A stretch of DNA of 64,000 nt, taken from the NCBI GenBank assembly GCA_015501055.1, contig JADNYV010000071.1:1-64000 (forward strand). Direction: 5' to 3'. Each line of letters opens with the position of its first letter. Positions within the stretch are counted from its first letter, which is position 1. Of the stretch, positions 33,464-44,805 are shown in pieces. The notes beneath the pieces are model-generated. The model was not told where the DNA came from. It did no database searches and was given only the letters and a program-made list of their open reading frames with translations. Source of the DNA: Mucidula mucida. Taxonomy: Eukaryota; Basidiomycota; Agaricomycetes; Agaricales; Physalacriaceae. Both the position numbers and the translations under genes were made by a program.

Positions 33464-35212
33464 ATGTCGACTAGCGATGATCAACTCTCCAGCAGTCCAA
33501 AAGGCTTGCTACCATCCCGCACTGTCATCGCAAGCGGCAATTTTCCACCTGGCAGTAGTACGGCATCTACCTGGAAAGACGTCGAACAAGCCTTGTCAAT
33601 TCCAATATGTCTCCCTTCAGCCGTTCAACCTCTCCTTGCCATCCTGCAAGACCTACTTCTCACCAACAATCCGCCGTCGTCCCAGGACTTCACCGTAGTC
33701 TCAGAATGTGTCTGTCTGCTAGACGACCTCATAGCAAAATCGGACGCGGCAATAGCTCTTACCTTCACACCGTACGACCAGATTCCAGGAAAACAGACCG
33801 CACTCCGTAACGAACAAAAGACGAAACGTGCAAAATTACAGCATCTGCGAAAGCGAGTGGACTCCGTAATTTCGGTCATTCGTCGATTGCCCCAAGAGAT
33901 CTGGCAGGAGATATTCTTCTTCGTCTGTTCTTCTGATCACAATGGTAATCTAAATGTCTTCCATCTGCGAGACCCACTGTACGTCGTCAACCAGGTGTGT
34001 CGAACATGGCGCACTACCTCCCATCATCACCCCCGGCTGTGGTCCCAGATCGTCATCGAGACCTCCAGAGTACGCTCACGGCGGGAGAGCCTACTCCGCC
34101 TGGGAATGGTGCTCGAGCGCGCAAGGAGTGTTCCTTTGGACTTTAAATTCTTCTCCCGCAGCGAAAGCCCAGGACTCTCCGTCGCGCTACTTTCCCTGTT
34201 AACGGAATATTCGCACCAGTGGCGATCGGCCGAAGTCCATTGGTTGACGCCCAACGAGGCGCGACCCCTCGAGCTGATTCGTGGACGTGTTCCAGAGTTG
34301 CAGGAACTGAACGTCAGCTTCACCCGTGGGGGCGAGGATGTCAAGCCCACAGACCTTATCTCGGCGTTTCAATCTGCGCCAAAGCTCTTGCAAGTGGGAC
34401 TGCACCACTTTCCACTTGACCAAGTCTTGTTGGACGCGAGTGTCAAGCAGAACTTGCAGTGTTTGGCCATCACATATCCTGACAAAGAGGAAGATACAGA
34501 TCTCGTCCCTGTTCCTTCCCTATTCGAAATCATCTCTGGGTATCCTAGTCTGAAGGCTCTTCGTCTCTCTCGCAGTTGGAAATCTGACGCCGGGGCTTGG
34601 CCCGCACCCTGCGCGCCTCGCACTGTTTACGCTGGTCTCAGATCCCTGCGCGCAGTTGAGGGTGACTCTCTCAACCGCATTTCGCTGCCCAGCCTGATCA
34701 ATTTGGCGGTCGGCATCAACAGCGAGGTTCTCACCCCCGGCATACTTCCTTGTCTCATCAGCCTCCTCCGGCACTCTCGCTGCCACCTGAAAATCCTTGG
34801 CTTTTGCTCTGTTGCATGGGACGAGGAGTCCCTAGATGTGCTGCTAGCGCTGGTACCAGATCTGATTGGGCTGACGGTCAGTTTCTGGGGCACGCAAGAT
34901 GTTGATGATGCACTACGGGTATTGACGCGCTGCTTGAGCGCCGCCATTGACGATGGGCCCAAGTCTGTGCCTCAGTTGAAGCGTCTGAGCATTCATTTGT
35001 CTTTTATGGCAGCGCAGTCCAAGGAGACTTTTATCGACAAGGAGTTTTTAGATATGCTGTCCATGCGTGCGGACCATGGTTTCAAGGTCGTTCACTTTTC
35101 CGGAATGCATTGGGGCATTGGCACTGTCCCAGTGCTCAAAGGAGCCGACCTGAGGCAATGGCGTAAGCTAGAGAAAGACGGTCTGATTCATATGCACCAA
35201 CCTCGCTATTGA
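33464..35212 (+). CDS. F-box protein, family 2 (intact copy, 582 aa)
   Basis: Single open frame starting MSTSDDQLSSSPKGLLPSRT. Residues about 60-120 are helical (QPLLAILQDLLLTNN, ECVCLLDDLIAKSDAAIA). The F-box core is at about 140-195 (VIRRLPQEIWQEIFFFVCSS ... VNQVCRTWRTTSHHHPRLWS). The remainder is an irregular leucine-rich region. It is likely an SCF substrate receptor; the substrate is unknown. A decayed inverted copy lies at 51405-53300. Similarity between the two copies extends from about 33345 to about 35240, so promoter and start region were copied. Not closely related to family 1, beyond the shared F-box architecture. Confidence 0.83.
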   Translation: MSTSDDQLSSSPKGLLPSRTVIASGNFPPGSSTASTWKDVEQALSIPICLPSAVQPLLAILQDLLLTNNPPSSQDFTVVSECVCLLDDLIAKSDAAIALTFTPYDQIPGKQTALRNEQKTKRAKLQHLRKRVDSVISVIRRLPQEIWQEIFFFVCSSDHNGNLNVFHLRDPLYVVNQVCRTWRTTSHHHPRLWSQIVIETSRVRSRRESLLRLGMVLERARSVPLDFKFFSRSESPGLSVALLSLLTEYSHQWRSAEVHWLTPNEARPLELIRGRVPELQELNVSFTRGGEDVKPTDLISAFQSAPKLLQVGLHHFPLDQVLLDASVKQNLQCLAITYPDKEEDTDLVPVPSLFEIISGYPSLKALRLSRSWKSDAGAWPAPCAPRTVYAGLRSLRAVEGDSLNRISLPSLINLAVGINSEVLTPGILPCLISLLRHSRCHLKILGFCSVAWDEESLDVLLALVPDLIGLTVSFWGTQDVDDALRVLTRCLSAAIDDGPKSVPQLKRLSIHLSFMAAQSKETFIDKEFLDMLSMRADHGFKVVHFSGMHWGIGTVPVLKGADLRQWRKLEKDGLIHMHQPRY

Positions 35213-35409
35213 TTGTAAGCGCTAGCGAGGAATTACATTTGACAGTAGGGAGCGGCGATTCGAGACAGCTCAATACCAAGGTTGTGTATATAGTCACGTT
35301 GAATATATCTGTTTACTATGAAGGAGCGAATGCTCTGTTTGGACATTCCGTACTTGAAGTATGGATGGAGGTGTTGATACAAGAAAAGATGAAAGGGGAG
35401 CAAGTACAC
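35213..35409. other. Intergenic; no gene recognised
   Basis: Short stretch between the end of family 2 similarity (about 35240) and the family 1 F-box 3' flank. Nothing supported. Confidence 0.35.
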
Positions 35410-35860
35410 GTTCATCCAGACAGTGACGCTACAAAGCGATGTTGCGCGCGAGCCACGCGCTGGATATTAAGTATGATACCACTGAGAACACGGGACGGGC
35501 AATTGCTCGGCACCAGTCAAGTTGGTCTTAAGAAGACTCTTCCTGAGGTATGGAATGTTTCCGCATGTCCCATGCCAGAGAGCTGACCAGGAGCTACTAA
35601 GGTTGCGTCCAAAATCTCCCAACAAGCGGATTGAGGGGTCTTCCCGTCCCCAGGCATACTTCCCAAAGTCTTGACACCATGCGTATACTCGCTATTGTTC
35701 AAGTACATATATCCGGGCTCCCTTGCCAGAACGATGACACGAAGAATTCAAAGGATTCTAGAGTCTTGTTCTACATGAAAGGCGCTGAGATAGTACACTA
35801 CGATGACAGGCACACGGCCATAACCTCTGTGAGGGTCTAATGCCGAAGTATGTAAGCTCT
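35410..35860 (-). repeat. 3' flank of the broken family 1 F-box gene
   Basis: Inverted relative to 5977-6371 and similar to 10690-11000. It continues directly from the C-terminal end of the F-box pseudogene at 35861, so it is that gene's own 3' flank. Confidence 0.6.
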
Positions 35861-37019
35861 TTACGCCAACCATATCTGCAAACCGCCCTTTCGCAACTCT
35901 TTCATCCTCTCCAACGTGTCCTCTAGGAGCTCTACACCACCGCGTATCCCGATGACGGCACTCTTCAGACTGATGGGGTGGAGGTACTCAATAGTATCCA
36001 AGACGTCGCTCTGCCGCCCGAGTAAATGCGAGTCTTCTGCGAGCCCAATATCCAAATGTTCCAGTCAACGTCCTTGTATGGCTTCAAGAACATTGGATGT
36101 GATGATTCCATTCTCCGAGACCACCTTCATCCGTTCATCGCCGCTTTGATCATGCAAAGAACAAGGCTCTATAATCACCAGACTCTGTAGATTATCTAAA
36201 GCGCAAATGAGGGGAATAAGGTTGTTGGTGTGAATGAGCAAGTTGCGTATAATGAGGTTTCGGAGCGAAGGACAAGGAGGGACCACAATGATTGCTGCAA
36301 GATCATCTTACCGTAAATAGTTGTTGAGCATATATAGTTCCAGAGTGCTGAGGGATCCCATGTGCCCCAACAGAGCTATTGTGGAAAGAAAGTCTAGAAC
36401 CCATCCACCCACAAAGCGCACTTCTTGCAAACATACCATTATTTCGGGTTTTATAGATGATAATCCAGTATCCCAATCCCAGGAGAACCCGTAAACAGTC
36501 AAACATTGCAAACACTCCACAGAGCACAGATTCATGAAGTCCGTTTTCACATCAACAATTGAGAGATCCTGGATCTGCTCCCAAGGGCAGAACTTGGCCA
36601 TCTCAGTGGCACCAAGGCAATGGTCAGTCATCATCAAGCGCAATGTTCTGAGGCTGAGGCGCGTACGCAAAAGGAAACCCTTTCGATGGATCCATTATCA
36701 CTGGGTGGATTTCTAGGACTTCAAGTGCCAACCAGTCGTACTGGTGGCTGGTGTAGTCCTCGTCACTGTTCTGCTCCCAAGAAAGGCGGCGGCACCTGCT
36801 GCTGGCTAGCTCTTGCAACAATTGTCGCATATTGAGCATACAGCACTCCTGAAAACCCTTAAGCTCCTTATCTTCATTCGAGGCCGTCGATTCATAATCA
36901 AGATAGAGGTTGTTTGAGTACATGAGGACATCCAAGCTATGCGGGAAAGATTCCTTTTGATAGATGGATACAATCTCAGCATTCATTAAATCATGAATGC
37001 AATACACCTGGTGTGTCCA
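35861..37019 (-). pseudogene. Family 1 F-box gene, C-terminal part (separated by retroelement)
   Basis: Continues, after the retroelement, the gene that starts at 45316. From 37019 downward it reads WTHQ-like sequence, then AEIVSIYQKESFPHSLDVLM, LGATEMAKFCPWEQIQDLSI, VRFVGGWVLDFLSTIALLG, LRNLIIRNLLIHTNNLIPLI and the family C-terminus LEDTLERMKELRKGGLQIWL. Frames change near 36680, 36310 and 36060, so the gene had decayed or continued to decay after insertion. Confidence 0.82.
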
Positions 37020-37024
37020 TAGAA
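37020..37024. repeat. Target-site duplication (left)
   Basis: TAGAA directly before the TGTTAG end of the minus-strand LTR; repeated at 44806-44810. Confidence 0.85.
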
Positions 37025-37554
37025 TGTTAGCAACTGACTATAGCCACGAGACTAAACCAGGTACTACAGCAAGAACTAAAGGAAGAAAGTGTTCGTGTTC
37101 GTAGGACTAGGCTAGGCCAGGTGTATAAACAAGATCAGAACTAAAGTACAATGATACTACACTACTGCTTATATACTAGTAAGTCTGTATTTGGGACTCC
37201 TTGTCCATATGTGTTTCTGCTAGGGATGCTCCACGCCCTTGACCCAGTGTTGTATGCTACTAGTCTGTGAAACCATTAAATATGGGTGGTAACTGCATGT
37301 AAGTAATAATACTGAAACGATCATGTGTGCTACGAGTGTTGATGGTGTGTGTACAATAGGAAGTCCATGAGGTATCGGCATGTATGATGTCATCCATATG
37401 TTTGGCGTGTGTCCGACATGAGTACGGCTTTGGAAATGAAAAGGAGTATGATCGTAGACAAAACAGATGATAAAACAGTCCGTTGGTTGATAAGACAAGC
37501 CCCCAATAAGATATGATGAGATGTGAAAATGTGAAAATATGGCAATTCATAACA
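37025..37554 (-). repeat. LTR of the outer element (530 bp)
   Basis: Begins tgttagcaactg and ends caattcataaca on the plus strand, the reverse complement of the plus-strand LTR consensus. Next to it the complementary polypurine tract (tcaccccctcctt) confirms that it is the 3' LTR of a minus-strand element. Confidence 0.88.
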
Positions 37555-37990
37555 TCACCCCCTCCTTAAGGCGCAAGTTCTATTCTGCGCCAGAGTCACT
37601 CCATGAGGGTTTCAGAGGGTAACATGATGTTGAGGGGTTTGGTATCGGGCGGTGGCATGGGCCGGAATGAATGTAATGGAAATTGCAATATGGGAACTTC
37701 AATGCGAGCAAGCGCGGGTGGCTTCGGTTTGTTCGGATATTGTTGGTGGAAATCGCTCGTGTGTGCCATAACCCTTTCAGTGAACCTTGTACTAAAAACC
37801 CCCGCGGTACTTCCGGGAATTAACCACTTTCTCAACCTCCCATTCCGGCTCGGCGCCTTCCAGCACAGGTGGTGGACGCGTGTCTCGAGGTTGTGTTGGG
37901 AACTGAGGCTTGTGGTAGGGCCTCAGCAGGGCCTTATTGAACACGGGATGGATGCTCTTTCATGTGTGAGGGATCTGGAGCTTGTAAGAG
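37555..37990 (-). mobile_element. Remnant of outer element's pol 3' end (chromodomain region)
   Basis: Reverse complement of about 43480-43961 with a deletion of roughly 45 bases near its right end. Reads the chromodomain tail FHQQYPNKPKPPALARIEVP on the minus strand, with frame breaks. It ends abruptly at 37990, where the plus-strand element begins. Confidence 0.8.
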
Positions 37991-38520
37991 TGTTATGAAT
38001 CACCATATCTTCACATTTTCAATCTTATCATATCTTATCGGGGGGGCTTGTCTTATCACCCAACGGACTGTTTCATCATCTGTTTCGTCACCGATCATAC
38101 TCCTGTTCATTACCGAAGCCATACTCATGTCGGACACACACCCAACACATGGATGACATCATACATGCCGATACCTCATGGACTCCCTATTGTATACACA
38201 CCACCGACACTCGTAGCACACATGGTCGTTTCAGTATTATTACTTACATGCAGTTACCACTCGTATTTAATGGTTTCACGGACTAGTAGCATACAACACT
38301 GGGTCAAGGGCGTGGAGCATCCCTAGTGGAAACGCGTATAGACAAGGAGTCCCAAATACAGACTTACTAGTATATAAGCAGTAGTGTAGTATCATTGTAC
38401 TTTAGTTCCGATCTTGTTTATACACCTGGCCTAGCCTAGTCTTACGAACGCGAACACTTTCTCCTTTAGTTCTTGCTGTGGTACCTGGTTTAGTCACGTG
38501 GCTATAGTCAGTCGCTAACA
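37991..38520 (+). repeat. 5' LTR of the inner element (530 bp)
   Basis: TGTTATGAATCACC ... GTCGCTAACA. A TATA box (TATATAA, 38371-38377) is followed 33 bases later by AGTTCCGATCTT (38404-38415), the likely start of the R region and transcript. Confidence 0.88.
38371..38377 (+). promoter_or_regulatory. LTR TATA box
   Basis: TATATAA in the 5' LTR, well placed for a transcript starting near 38404. It is kept in the other LTR copies (for example 44342-44348). Confidence 0.65.
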
Positions 38521-38521
38521 G

Positions 38522-38533
38522 AAGATCGGAACT
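38522..38533 (+). other. Self-complementary primer-binding site
   Basis: AAGATCGGAACT, starting two bases after the 5' LTR, is the exact 12-base complement of AGTTCCGATCTT at 38404-38415, the predicted 5' end of the transcript. This is the arrangement of Tf1-like elements that prime reverse transcription with their own RNA rather than a tRNA. Confidence 0.7.
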
Positions 38534-39118
38534 ACTTTCTACCACCTATCACACATCCCTGATCGTCAATCAGCACTTCGCTGTTTGATCATCGCACATT
38601 CCCCCATCCCCTTTCCTATTTACAGATCCATGGATTCCTAATTCCAGCGCACATCCACATACATGTGTATTGGTCCCAGTAGCGCCGGCTAACAGTTAGA
38701 GATAACTGCCTCGGGTGCTGGAAGTAGCTGCTCTCAGGAGAACAAACTTTTGGCAGCTGCACTTCAGTGGGCGCTGTTTACGGGTCAACCCCCATTCCCA
38801 GGAAAACTTTGGCTTACCTCACACCAGAGGGACGTCGGCTGGGCAATTGCAAACTTGTGACGAGCTCTTGGGCTCCGTAGATACATAGTCAGTAGTTGGT
38901 AAAATAGTGTAGACAGTTACGATACCTACCTACTTTACTTACCTTACAATACACACCATCATTCCCCACCCTACCAAGTCCTGGATTCTATTTCAGATCT
39001 AGGTGACTCCTCCTTATTTATCCAAACCTCTATTCCCTCACCCGTTTCATCCAAATCTGCATCACCCATCTCCCCACTTTCACCCTTTCACTCTCCGATC
39101 TCATCACCCCGATTCACC

Positions 39119-40043
39119 ATGTCCAACGAAGCATCCAAAACCGCTCATCACACACCCGCTCATCATGCCAATGTCAAAACCAAAGGCCGATCCCTTGTCA
39201 ACAAGCCTTATGACTATGACGGGAACAAGGCCAAGTACAAGAGCTGGTGGCGATCCATGTTTACATACATCCGTGACAAGAAGAACAACCTCACATCTGA
39301 CTCCGAAAGGATCATGTTGTTCTCTCCTATATCCGAGGAGATCACGTAGATGCATGGGTCCAGAACTACTCGGACCAGAACTTGACGAGGAAGAAGAGGA
39401 ATGGACAGTCTCTTGGATGGAGTTCAAGGAAGATTTGAAGGAGCGATTTGTGGATTCCAACCTCGCGCGAGACGCGCAAGACCAGATCAAGCGGTTGCGC
39501 CAGGGGCAAGACACCGCTCAAGATTTCTTCCAGAAGTTCGAGGTTCGGCTCACCCAGGCGGATACTCAAAGGATGACGCATATGTTGTACAACTTCTCAG
39601 ACCAATGTCAACGAGAAGATTATCAATCAGATCTATGGCAGCCGAGACGGGTTGCCAGAGAAGTACAAGGATTGGAAGGCACAGATCATTCAGATCGATC
39701 AGCTGTGGAGAAGGCGGGCGGCGAGCAAGAGGTCCGGCATACAGTCCCGGCCCCAAGCTCCGCATGCGGCTATATCAAGAGCCAATCCACGAACCCACCC
39801 CCGACGCCGATCACACGACGAGATGCCACCGGTGTTACCTATGGAGGAACCGGCAGGCCGATGGACATCGACAATGCACGTCGAAGGGGACTTTGCTTCA
39901 GCTGTGGTGAACACGGCCACGTCAGCAGGTTCTGTCCTAAGAAGGGTAGACCCCAGACGATTCGGGGTCTATGGACCGAAATGAACAATGAGGAGAAGAA
40001 GAAGTTGGCCGAAGAGTTGGGTTTTGCGAAGCTCCCGCAGTAG
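39119..40043 (+). pseudogene. gag with CCHC zinc knuckle, frameshifted
   Basis: Starts MSNEASKTAHHTPAHHA and reads a capsid-like region (YDYDGNKAKYKSWWRSMFTY) to a stop at 39347-39349. It then resumes in another frame (WMEFKEDLKERFVDSNLARD, IKRLRQGQDTAQDFFQKFEV) to the nucleic-acid-binding knuckle CFSCGEHGHVSRFC and a stop at 40041-40043. The frame breaks make it inactive as it stands. An upstream in-frame extension from 39003 is probably leader. Confidence 0.8.
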
Positions 40044-40246
40044 ATGCAGTCCTGCCGGAGCAGTCATCAAGGAAAGGGTCGTCAGATGCAGATCTATTTA
40101 CAGTACGGGTACTGAAACATCTAAAATATCATCGACGACTTTACCACCAAAACCTGCGAAAGAAAGATTTGAGCCAAATACGCCCGAGTGGATCGCACAA
40201 CGGCTAAGAGAGGACGAAGTGCCGAGAGCAGTGGAATTTTGAGAGC

Positions 40247-43200
40247 ATGGATGCCGGAGCGGAGAGAGAGAGAAGCGACGGAAGAGAAGGTGATGGCGAT
40301 CAGAGCGTTGACAAAGGAAGCTGCGGTGGAAGTTGTGACGGAGTTGAAAAAGTCGAGGAAGTACATCCGGGAACAAAGGGGCAGGACATAAAACTCCGAG
40401 TAACCATAGAGAGCGTACACACAGGCTCTGAATGGGAAACGAGTGCCCTTCTTGACAGTGGAGCAACGGTTCTTGTGTCAATAAAGAATTTGTTGAGAAG
40501 AACGACTCCCGATCAAGGAGTTACCGGTCAAGCTTCCTGTCTACAATGCGGATGGAACCCTAAACGAGGGAGGAGCAATCGAAGGTTTTGTGGAGGTCCG
40601 GATGAAGATCGGTGATCACGCAGAAAAGATCGAGTTGGCCGTCACCAATCTTGGCAAAACAAGCATCTTTTTGGGGCTAGATTGGTTACGATATCACAAC
40701 CCCACGATCAACTGGACGGAATCCATGTTGACTTTTGATCGATGCCCAGACCGTTGCGGCTACCTACCCGAGTATAACTCGCCGGAAGATGAAGGAGAAG
40801 ACGTAGAAGAGAAGTTGGAAGAGGGAGAGCGTTTGTTCTGGATGGACTGGGACAACTATCGCAAAAGCGGTGAAAAGCTGAGATCACAACAGCCTTCATC
40901 CGCTGCTGCACCTTACATTGAGGAATTCTCCGATGTATTTAGCAAGGCGGACTTTGACAAGCTACCGGAGCGAAGACCCTGGGATCACGCGATAGAACTT
41001 ACGCCTGGTTCCAAACCGGTTGACTGCAAGGTTTATCCCCTTAGCCCATCCGAGCAGAAGGCGTTAGATGAGTTCTGGAAGAAAACATACGGACGGGACG
41101 TATACGGCCATCAATTCACCTATGGCATCACCCTTCTTCTTTGTCAAAAAGAAGGATGGAAGCCTTCGGCCAGTACAGGATTATCGGAAGTTGAACGACA
41201 TGACAATCAAGAACCAATACCCCTTGCCGTTGATCCAGGAGCTTATCAACAAGTTGAAGGGAGCAAAGGTTTTCACAAAGATGGATGTCCAATGGGGTTA
41301 CAATAACATCCGGATCAAAGAAGGTGATGAGTGGAAAGCGGCGTTTAGAACAAACCGAGGCCTGTTCGAGCCCTCAGTCATGTTCTTCGGACTTACAAAC
41401 TCGCCGGCACTTCCAATCATTCATGAATCACATTCTGAAGGAGTTGATCGATGAAGGACATGTTATAGTTTACTTAGACGACATACTTATTTTACAAACA
41501 CTTGGAAGACATAGGCATATTGTACGACGAGTACTGGAATATTGCGAAGTAAATAAGTTGTATTTAAAACCCAAGAAATGTAGTTTTGAGGCACATACTG
41601 TAGATTACTTGGGAGTTATTGTTGGAGGAGGAGAAGTGAAGATGGATCCGGCAAAAGTGGCCGTAGTGAAGGAATGGAAGGAGCCGACGAAGAAGAAGGA
41701 AGTACAGTCATTCCTGGGCTTCTGCAACTTCTACTGAGTTTCATCCAGGGATTTGCGGGAGTAGCAAAGCCATTGACATTGCTAACCGGAAAGGGCAGTG
41801 GTTTGGGGCATGGAGCAGCACGAGGCGTTTGAGGAGTTGAAACAAGGATGACGGAGAACCCGTTCTGATCGTACCACGCGATGACGGCAAGTTTCGAGTC
41901 GAGGCAGACTCCTCGAAACTATGCAACGGGGTGGTTCTTTCCCAGTTGGTTGACGGAAATGAAGACCAGTAGCCTTCCGGTCTCGCGCGCTGAACGAAGT
42001 AGAGGCAATTATGAGATCTATGACAAAGAGATGATGGCTATTATGGACTCGATTGACGACTGGAGACAATATCTCCTTGGAGCAAAGGAAACGGTGGAGG
42101 TGTTTACCGATCATCAAAAACTCCAGTACTTCCGGAAGCCACAGAAGTTGAATCAGAGGCAGGCGAGATGGGTTACAGAGTTGGCGGAGTATGACATACA
42201 GATGATTCACAAGCCGGGCAAGACAATGGGGAAAGCTGATGCCTTGTCAAGGATGACAGGCCTTGAGAAGGGGGAAAAAGATAACGAAAACGTTGTTTTA
42301 CTAAAACCGGAGTTTTTTATATCACAAATTCAATTTTCTTTACATACAGTAGCTACACCGGAGGACGAATTACTTAACAAAATCAAACAAAGAAAAGGAA
42401 ACAAGGACAGATACGTACAAAAAGCATTAGAAAACAAAGAAAAAGGATGGGAAGAGAAGGAAAATGAACTTATTATATGGAAAGATCGTATTTACATACC
42501 GAAGGACAAGGAATTGCGGGGAAAAGTTATTGGAATGCATCATGATGCACAGCTTGCAGGGCATCCGGGACGGTACAAGACTCTCGAGTTGATCACACGC
42601 ACCTATTGGTGGCCAGGAATCAGCCGAGATGTCCGCGAATACGTAGAAGGGTGTCAAAAGTGCCAAGTTACCAAGTCACATTGCACAAAACCGGCTGCAC
42701 CCCTCCATCCTATAGACGTACCAAGCAAACCATGGGAGAAAGTTGGGACGGACATGATCGGCGAGTTGCCGGAGTCGGGAGGATACAATGCGATCAGCAC
42801 GTTCGTGGACCATTTCACAAAGCGGTTACGCATTATACCAACACACACCACCCTGTCGTCAGAAGGCATGGCTCGTATTTACCGCGATCAAATCTTCCCC
42901 ATACATGGATTGCCGCGACAGATGATACACGATCGAGGTCCGCAATACCACTCGCGTTTCATGAAGGAGTTATACCGGCTGTTGGGCATTGAAGGGAACT
43001 TCATGACGGCGTACCATTCACAGGCAAATGGGCAAACAGAACGGTTGAACCAAGAGATAGAACATTTCTTACGGTTATTCGTCAATTACCATCAGAACGA
43101 CTGGCACGAATGGTTACCCTCTGCCGAATTCGTTTACAACGATCGGGTACACTCAGCAACCAAGGTTACTCTGTTCTTCGCAGACATGGGCAGACACCCC

Positions 43201-43969
43201 TACAAAGGCACCGCTCCGAAAACGGCATCAAGAAACGAGACTGCGCAGGAGTTTGCCGACGGCATGAGGAAAACATGGGACGAAGTAGGGTCAGCATTGA
43301 AGATGGCAAAAGAGGACATGAAACGGTTTTATGACAGGAAGCGGACAGACGCAGTAGAGTACAAGGAGGCGACAAAGTATGGCTGGAAGGGACGAATCTC
43401 AGCACGGACCGACCAATGAAGAAGCTTGATGACAAACACTTCGGGCCTTCAAAGTGATCAAGAAAGTCGGGACAAGCTCTTACAAGCTCCAGATTCCTCA
43501 CACGTGGAAAAGCATTCATCCTGTGTTCAATGAGGCCCTGTTGACGCCTTACCACGAGCCGCAATTTCCGACGCAACCCCGAGACACGCGTCCACCACCT
43601 GTGCTGGAAGGAGCCGAACCGGAATGGGAGGTTGAGAAAGTGGTGAATTCCCGGAAGTACCGCGGGGGTTTTCAATACAAGGTTCACTGGAAGGGTTATG
43701 GCACACACGAGCAGACATGGGAACCGGCATGCAATCTCAAAAATGCCGACGAAGCCATCAGTGATTTCCACCAACAATATCCGAACAAGCCGAAGCCACC
43801 CGCGCTTGCTCGCATTGAAGTCCCATGTCGCAATTTCCATCACATTTATTCCGACCTATGCCACTGCCTGATACCAAACCCCTTGACGTCACACTACCCT
43901 CTGCAGCCCTCATGGAGCGACTCTGGCGCAGAATGGAACTTGCGCCTTAAGGAGGGGGTGATGTTATGA
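40247..43969 (+). pseudogene. pol polyprotein, broken (PR, RT, RNase H, IN, chromodomain)
   Basis: Protease active site LLDSGAT (about 40450-40470). [16 protein letters not shown], then [33 protein letters not shown] and the catalytic YLDD at 41471-41482. RNase H region: YEIYDKEMMAIMDSIDDWRQ, VFTDHQKLQYF. Integrase: zinc-binding HHDAQLAGHPG ... GCQKCQ, core residues in VGTDMIGEL, MIHDRGPQYH and GQTERLNQE. Chromodomain: KVHWKGYGTHEQTWEPACNL (43625-43740). The open frame is broken at about 40615, 41070, 41285, 41450, 41737 and 43419, including a stop just after FLGFCNFY. The longest intact stretch is 41881-43419, covering RNase H and integrase. Confidence 0.85.
43949..43961 (+). other. Polypurine tract
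   Basis: AAGGAGGGGGTGA directly before the 3' LTR at 43962, the expected plus-strand primer site; mirrored at 37555-37567 in the outer element. Confidence 0.75.
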
Positions 43970-44490
43970 ATCGCCATATTTTCACACTTTCACATCTTAT
44001 CATATCTTATCGGGGGCCTTGTCTTATCAATCAACGGACCGTTTCATCATCTGTTTCATCACTGATCATACCCCTTTTCATTACCGAAGCCGTACTCATG
44101 TTGGACACACGTCCAACACATGGATGACATCATACATGCCGATATCTCATGGAATCCCTATTATATACACACCGCCGACACTCGTAGTACACATGGTCGT
44201 TTCAGTATTATTACTTACATGCAGTCACCACTTGTATTTAATGGTTTCACAGACTAGTAGCATACAACACTGGGTCAAGGTGCGGAGTTCTCCCTAGCAG
44301 AAACACGTATGGATAAGGAGTCCCAAACACAGACTTACTAGTATATAAGCAGTAGTGTAGTATCATTGTACTTTAGTTCCAATCTTGTTTATACACCTGG
44401 CCTAGCCTAGTCTTACGAACGCGAACACTTTCTCCTTTAGTTCTTGCTGTGGTACCTGGTTTAGTCTCGTGGCTTAGTCAGTCGCTAACA
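43962..44490 (+). repeat. 3' LTR of the inner element (529 bp)
   Basis: TGTTATGAATCGCC ... GTCGCTAACA. It differs from the 5' LTR at many positions (for example cttcacattttcaat versus tttcacactttcaca near the start, and AGTTCCAATCTT versus AGTTCCGATCTT in the R region), which is more than expected for a young insertion. Confidence 0.87.
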
Positions 44491-44805
44491 TGACCCAGTG
44501 TTGTATGCTACTAGTCTGTGAAACCATTAAATATGGGTGGTAACTGCATGTAAGTAATAATACTGAAACAACCATGTGTGCTACGAGTGTTGATGGTGTG
44601 TGTACAATAGGAAGTCCATGAGGTATCGGCATGTATGATGTCATCCATATGTTTGGCATGTGTCCGACATGAGTACGGCTTCGGAAATGAAAAGGAGTAT
44701 GATCGTAGACAAAACAGATGATAAAACAGTCCGTTGGTTGATAAGACAAGCCCCCAATAAGATATGATGAGATGTGAAAATGTGAAAATATGGCAATTCA
44801 TAACA
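44491..44805 (-). repeat. Truncated 5' LTR of the outer element (315 bp)
   Basis: Matches 37240-37554 of the other outer LTR without length change. The missing 215 bases end exactly where the inner element's 3' LTR ends. Confidence 0.85.

Larger units (their letters stand above)
38521..43961 (+). mobile_element. Internal region of Tf1/sushi-type chromovirus (gag-pol, decayed)
   Basis: Between the two plus-strand LTRs lie, in order: a primer-binding site, gag with a zinc knuckle, protease, reverse transcriptase, RNase H, integrase, chromodomain and a polypurine tract. This order (RT before integrase, chromodomain at the C-terminus) defines Ty3/gypsy chromoviruses. Several stops and frame shifts make the copy non-autonomous. 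Confidence 0.88.

Noticed and set aside
37220..37550. About 90-codon frames inside the LTRs (also at 38048-38326, 44019-44297 and 44474-44834)
   Set aside because: They recur only because LTR copies are alike; differing frames and lack of start context point to chance.
39003..39118. Upstream start for gag (frame from 39003)
   Set aside because: The region is a Pro/His/Ser-rich leader in a different frame from the capsid start at 39119; the family-like protein begins at MSNEASK.
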